Assembly: GCA_016719165.1 (NCBI GenBank)
Contig: JADKAJ010000002.1
Coordinates: 744,001-808,000 of the forward strand
Length of the DNA stretch: 64,000 bases
Source of the DNA: Chitinophagaceae bacterium
Lineage (GTDB): Bacteria; Bacteroidota; Bacteroidia; Chitinophagales; Chitinophagaceae
Reading direction: 5' to 3'
Position 1 is the first letter of the stretch, and every line of letters starts with the position of its first letter. Both the position numbers and the translations under genes were made by a program. Below are positions 60,611 to 64,000 of the stretch, one piece after another. The notes under the pieces are model-generated. The model was given only the letters and a program-made list of their open reading frames with translations, made no database searches and was not told the origin of the DNA.

Positions 60611-61360
60611 ATGGACAACACAAAAGATCTCCGCTTTGCGGTATTAATAGATGCCGATAATATTCCGTATCGCCTGATCGGTGGTATACTCGAAGAGATT
60701 GCCAAATATGGAGTGCCTACATTCAAACGAATTTATGCCGACTGGACAAAACCACATGTTGCAGGCTGGAAAACTGTTTTGCTGGATCATGCCATCACCC
60801 CTGTACAGCAATACAGTTACACCACCGGTAAAAATTCTTCTGACTCGGCACTGATCATTGATGCGATGGATATATTATACACCGGCCGGGTGGATGGATT
60901 TTGTGTGGTCAGCAGTGATAGTGATTTTACCCGGCTGGCGACCCGGCTGCGGGAAGCCGGCATGAAAGTATTTGGTATGGGGGAACAAAAAACTCCTCCT
61001 GCCTTCCGGGCTGCCTGCGATAAATTTATTTATATAGAAATATTGGAACAGCCTGAAACAAGTACTAAACAGATCAAACTGACAGATCTGCGGAAGAAGG
61101 AAAAAATTATCAGTAAAGCTGACAAGGCCCTTATTAACCTGATCACCTCCAGTATCAATGATGTGGCAGATGAGAACGGGTGGGCTTTCCTGGGTGAGCT
61201 CGGAAATTTGTTATTGAAAAAACGTCCTGATTTTGATCCCCGTAATTATGGATTTGAAAAATTATTGCCGCTTATCCGCAGTCTCGGCCATGTTGTGGAG
61301 GTAGACGAAAGGGAATCAGGAAGGAAAAATGTAAAGCTGGTATATATCAAAGTAAAATAA
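60611..61360 (+). CDS. NYN-domain protein with OST-HTH/LOTUS domain
   Basis: A 249-residue protein. N-terminal NYN (PIN-like nuclease) domain: AVLIDADNIPYRLIGGILEEIAKYG, YADWTKPHVAGW and VVSSDSDFTRLATRLREAG give the usual acidic residues (Asp14, Asp16, and Asp of SDSDF). C-terminal half (about 155-245) is an OST-HTH/LOTUS RNA-binding domain with LGELGNLLLKKRPDFDPRNYGFEKLLPLI. This resembles LabA-type putative RNases. Target unknown. Confidence 0.88.
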   Translation: MDNTKDLRFAVLIDADNIPYRLIGGILEEIAKYGVPTFKRIYADWTKPHVAGWKTVLLDHAITPVQQYSYTTGKNSSDSALIIDAMDILYTGRVDGFCVVSSDSDFTRLATRLREAGMKVFGMGEQKTPPAFRAACDKFIYIEILEQPETSTKQIKLTDLRKKEKIISKADKALINLITSSINDVADENGWAFLGELGNLLLKKRPDFDPRNYGFEKLLPLIRSLGHVVEVDERESGRKNVKLVYIKVK

Positions 61361-61570
61361 TCTTTCTCCTTGCCCGTAAAGGGAGCCCGGGATTCCGGGT
61401 AACATTAAGGACCTTCAATAGTTCCGTTCCGGAATTTATGCCTCCGCATCCTCACCAGTAACATAACCCGGAACATTCCATTTGTAATGAGAATAATCAA
61501 AGCTACAGGTGATACCTGTCACTGTTTTTGGAGATATAAAGGAGTAGATTTCAAACTTAAATAGTTTGTT

Positions 61571-62668
61571 ATGAACCCAATTGTGACTCCGGAAATACTG
61601 AATGTAATGAAAGCGGTGCATTACCGGCCTGCTGTATCTATCATTATGCCGCTTGAACAAAAAATGAACCTGAAAGCCGGGCTGGCGCATTCGCTGAAGT
61701 TTGCTGCCGATAAAGTGGAAAAGGAGCTGCTGGAAAATTATCCCGGGGAATTGTCTATACTGGTGATGCAGAAGCTGCGGGCTATGATTAAAGGCCTGGA
61801 ACCGGAAGTACATAAAAAAAGTATTGCCTTATATGTATCGCCGGTGTTTGAAAAAGTACTCTACCTCGACATGGCGGTGGAAGAAAAGATTATCGTAGAT
61901 GAATCATTTGAGATCCGGGATCTTATATACTGCAAAAAACAATTGCACAAATACCTTGTGCTGTTGCTGAGCGGAAAAGAATACCGCATGTACCTTGGTA
62001 ATTCGGACAGTTTTGTAAGGATTGTACCAGATGCACCTGCCACGATGGCTGTCTACCAGCATGATTCGCCGGAAAGAGTAGCGAACTTTTCTGATATGTC
62101 GGAGCGGAAAGAAATAGTAATGGATAAATTTTTACACCATATTGATTCGGCGCTGGATACCATTCTCAATTCGTATCAATTGCCGCTATTCGTACTGGGA
62201 ACTGAAAGAATACTGGGGCATTTTAAGAAATTAACCAAACATGAGGGAGCCATTAGTAAATATATACACGGTAATTATGAAGAAGCAACATTTCCGCAAC
62301 TGAAGGAAATGCTGGAACCTCATTTTGCAGAGCTGAAATTAAAAAAACAAATAGCGATACTGCACCGGCTGGAAGAGTCTGCCGGGAAAAAAGCTCTGGC
62401 TGTTGGTATTACCGAAGTATGGCGTGAAGCGATGAATCATAAGGGCCAGTTGCTGGTGGTGGAAAAAAATTATATGGTGGCAGCACAACACGGAAGCCAG
62501 GAAGATGTGATTTATAAAGTGGCGGAGCCAGCTACTAATTTTTCTTACATAAAAGATGCAGTGGATGAGGTTATAGAAATTGTACTGGAAAATGGCGGTG
62601 ATGTGGAATTTATAGATGAAAATTTCCTGGGAGAATACCAGCAAATAGCATTGGTGAAATATTATTAA
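61571..62668 (+). CDS. Bacterial archaeo-eukaryotic release-factor-like protein (baeRF family)
   Basis: A 365-residue protein related to eRF1/Pelota-like bacterial families (baeRF). The order of an N-terminal alpha/beta domain (MPLEQKMNLKAGLAHSLKFAADKVEKELLENY), a central strand region with LVLLLSGKEYRMYLGNSDSF, and an L7Ae/GCN5-like C-terminal end (GDVEFIDENFLGEYQQIALVKYY) matches. The SAGKKALAVGITEVWREAMNHKGQLLVVEKNYMVA block marks the family. No GGQ loop was seen. Such proteins are proposed to rescue or shut down stalled ribosomes. It stands alone on the plus strand. Confidence 0.7.
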   Translation: MNPIVTPEILNVMKAVHYRPAVSIIMPLEQKMNLKAGLAHSLKFAADKVEKELLENYPGELSILVMQKLRAMIKGLEPEVHKKSIALYVSPVFEKVLYLDMAVEEKIIVDESFEIRDLIYCKKQLHKYLVLLLSGKEYRMYLGNSDSFVRIVPDAPATMAVYQHDSPERVANFSDMSERKEIVMDKFLHHIDSALDTILNSYQLPLFVLGTERILGHFKKLTKHEGAISKYIHGNYEEATFPQLKEMLEPHFAELKLKKQIAILHRLEESAGKKALAVGITEVWREAMNHKGQLLVVEKNYMVAAQHGSQEDVIYKVAEPATNFSYIKDAVDEVIEIVLENGGDVEFIDENFLGEYQQIALVKYY

Positions 62669-62823
62669 TATTTTTTGAAGCAAATTCACTTCCTTTCTAT
62701 GACGGGTTCCCTGCGTGATACCCATCGTAATTAAATATTTTTATTTTCATAGTTATTGGGATCAATAAAACAAGTGCATAGCTACCGGGGTTATTTTATC
62801 TTTACAGCACATCGGCTCTCAGC

Positions 62824-63192
62824 ATGTGGTACCAGTTTTTCAATATCTTTTTCTTTGTCTTCCACACAGTATTTACGTTGTTCAATATTATTGGCTGGGC
62901 ATTTCCACAAACAAGAAAATTGCATTTGATCACGATGCTGCTCACTGCTTTTTCCTGGTTTGTACTCGGCATCTGGTATGGCTGGGGCTATTGTTTTTGC
63001 ACCGACTGGCACTGGCAGGTCAGAGAAATACTGGGTTATCACGACCGGTCGAATTCTTATATTCATTTTCTTCTGTTGAAATTAACGGGTAAAGATTTCA
63101 ATCCCCAACTGGTGGAGAATGCAACACTGATTATATTCCTGCTGAGTTTTATATTAACAGTATGGTTTAATATAAAGGACCGGAAGAAGTAA
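62824..63192 (+). CDS. DUF2784-like small membrane protein
   Basis: A 122-residue protein with four hydrophobic helices, starting FFNIFFFVFHTVFTLFNIIGW and containing WFVLGIWYGWGYCFCTDWHWQVREILGY, the block around which DUF2784 proteins are conserved. Function unknown. ATG 62824 is clear; it overlaps no neighbour. Confidence 0.75.
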   Translation: MWYQFFNIFFFVFHTVFTLFNIIGWAFPQTRKLHLITMLLTAFSWFVLGIWYGWGYCFCTDWHWQVREILGYHDRSNSYIHFLLLKLTGKDFNPQLVENATLIIFLLSFILTVWFNIKDRKK

Positions 63193-63259
63193 TGATTAAA
63201 AGGATAAACCGGTTTAAAAAACTTGAATGGGTGTCCTGTGGATGTAACAGGGAATAGTC

Positions 63260-64000
63260 TTATTCTGCTAAAGAAGCCAGCATCCACCTTGCTTCCTGCA
63301 GGTTAAAAAGGGAAAGCGATTGTCGCAGGTATTTTATTGCTTCATCCGGCTGATTCTTTTGCTCAAAAAACACTGCACAATTATAACAGGCTTTGGCTGC
63401 TTTTTCTTTATCAGGATCATTGATGAATCGCAGGCTTTCTGTAAGGGCAGCATCATACTCAAATTTTGTAATAGCAGCACTCACTGCTTCAAATCCTTTG
63501 CCGGTAAATACCGGACGTTGACGATTGGCTTCACCGGAGAAAAAATTGTTCAGGTATTGTTGTGCATTCTCGATACTCATATCCCGTGCATCCTCCCGGT
63601 GCAGGACCACACTCGGACCTGCTGCCAGCAAACCACTCACCACTGACCTGTTGGAGTGAAATTTTTTTCGGTTAACGGTCATCATTTTAAGCAGGGTACT
63701 GGTAGAATAAAGTGAATAGCCGATATCTGTGACAATGTCATATGAGGCTGTCCTGCTTTTCACACCATCACTTCCTTTCACTACTTCCACATTGGTCTGG
63801 TCGAAATAAACGTCAAAAGATTGTAGTACTATAGCATGGGTGGCATTATATTTTGACAACAGTACTTTAAGGATGCTGTCGGTATTTCCTGTGATTGATG
63901 TATAACCCTTTATTACCTCGGCCGGGATACCTTCTTTCTCCAGTACCCTTTTTGATATCCAGTTCATCAGGTTATCCGTTAAGGAAATAAACAGCTCCTC
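63260..64000 (-). CDS. DUF6340-like protein with TPR tail, 5' end cut by window edge
   Basis: The frame is open to the window end on the minus strand (upstream codons read EELFISLTDNLMNW), so the N-terminus lies outside. The visible 246 residues have a nucleotide-like N-terminal section (ATHAIVLQSFDVYFD), the SRTASYDIVTDIGYSLYSTSTL region and, at 180-235, a tetratricopeptide-like tail (KACYNCAVFFEQKNQPDEAIKYLRQSL). It looks like DUF6340 proteins of Bacteroidota, often lipoproteins. The assignment is tentative. Confidence 0.55.
   Translation of the reverse strand, partial: EELFISLTDNLMNWISKRVLEKEGIPAEVIKGYTSITGNTDSILKVLLSKYNATHAIVLQSFDVYFDQTNVEVVKGSDGVKSRTASYDIVTDIGYSLYSTSTLLKMMTVNRKKFHSNRSVVSGLLAAGPSVVLHREDARDMSIENAQQYLNNFFSGEANRQRPVFTGKGFEAVSAAITKFEYDAALTESLRFINDPDKEKAAKACYNCAVFFEQKNQPDEAIKYLRQSLSLFNLQEARWMLASLAE

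Overview
The window comes from a member of the Bacteroidota, most likely the Chitinophagales. The signs are TAnnTTTG -7 promoter boxes in place of sigma-70 hexamers, many lipoproteins with short signal peptides, DUF3127, DUF418 and baeRF-type proteins, and RHS tips with the [10 protein letters not shown] core typical of this phylum. No tRNA, rRNA or CRISPR array was seen.

Layout. 0-9.2 kb: end of a DUF3127 gene, rpoN, a secreted serine hydrolase, a DegT-type aminotransferase, a GHL10 glycoside hydrolase, a MarR regulator, a SnoaL-like gene with a palindrome inside its promoter, and a radical SAM/DinB pair. 9.2-13.0 kb: a 5-oxoprolinase operon (pxpB-pxpC-pxpA) with an NRAMP-like transporter. 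13.0-16.6 kb: L,D-transpeptidase fold protein, AI-2E family permease, MATE exporter. 17.0-22.0 kb: an NAD-linked group 3d-like [NiFe]-hydrogenase built from fused subunits (HoxE-HoxF, HoxU-HoxY), HoxH and its protease. 22.1-31.6 kb: an AT-rich island of four truncated RHS C-terminal toxin tips, each with its own exported immunity-type partner, plus one orphan partner, a REP-associated transposase and a tyrosine recombinase. 31.8-37.3 kb: a membrane-bound group 4 (Ech-like) [NiFe]-hydrogenase with hypA. 37.5-40.4 kb: a four-subunit 2-oxoacid:ferredoxin oxidoreductase (VOR/KOR type). 40.4-64 kb: pdxH, housekeeping, envelope and stress genes, tandem DUF418 proteins, GH18 chitinase, NYN and baeRF proteins, and several damaged genes.

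How the genes may work together. The oxidoreductase should reduce ferredoxin while oxidising branched-chain or other 2-oxoacids. The Ech-like enzyme can pass those electrons to protons, making H2 and moving ions, and the Hox enzyme can feed H2 electrons to NAD+. Together this would be an H2-mediated ferredoxin-to-NAD+ relay (inference). The RHS island lies between the two hydrogenase loci and looks like an exchangeable bank of toxin/immunity modules. Two of its toxins pair a LysM-like segment with a Cys/His (NlpC/P60-like) domain, and their two partner proteins are recognisable paralogues of each other.

Three genes are split by single-base indels (43.3, 48.2 and 58.5 kb), at least two of them in homopolymer runs. 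These may be assembly errors rather than true pseudogenes.
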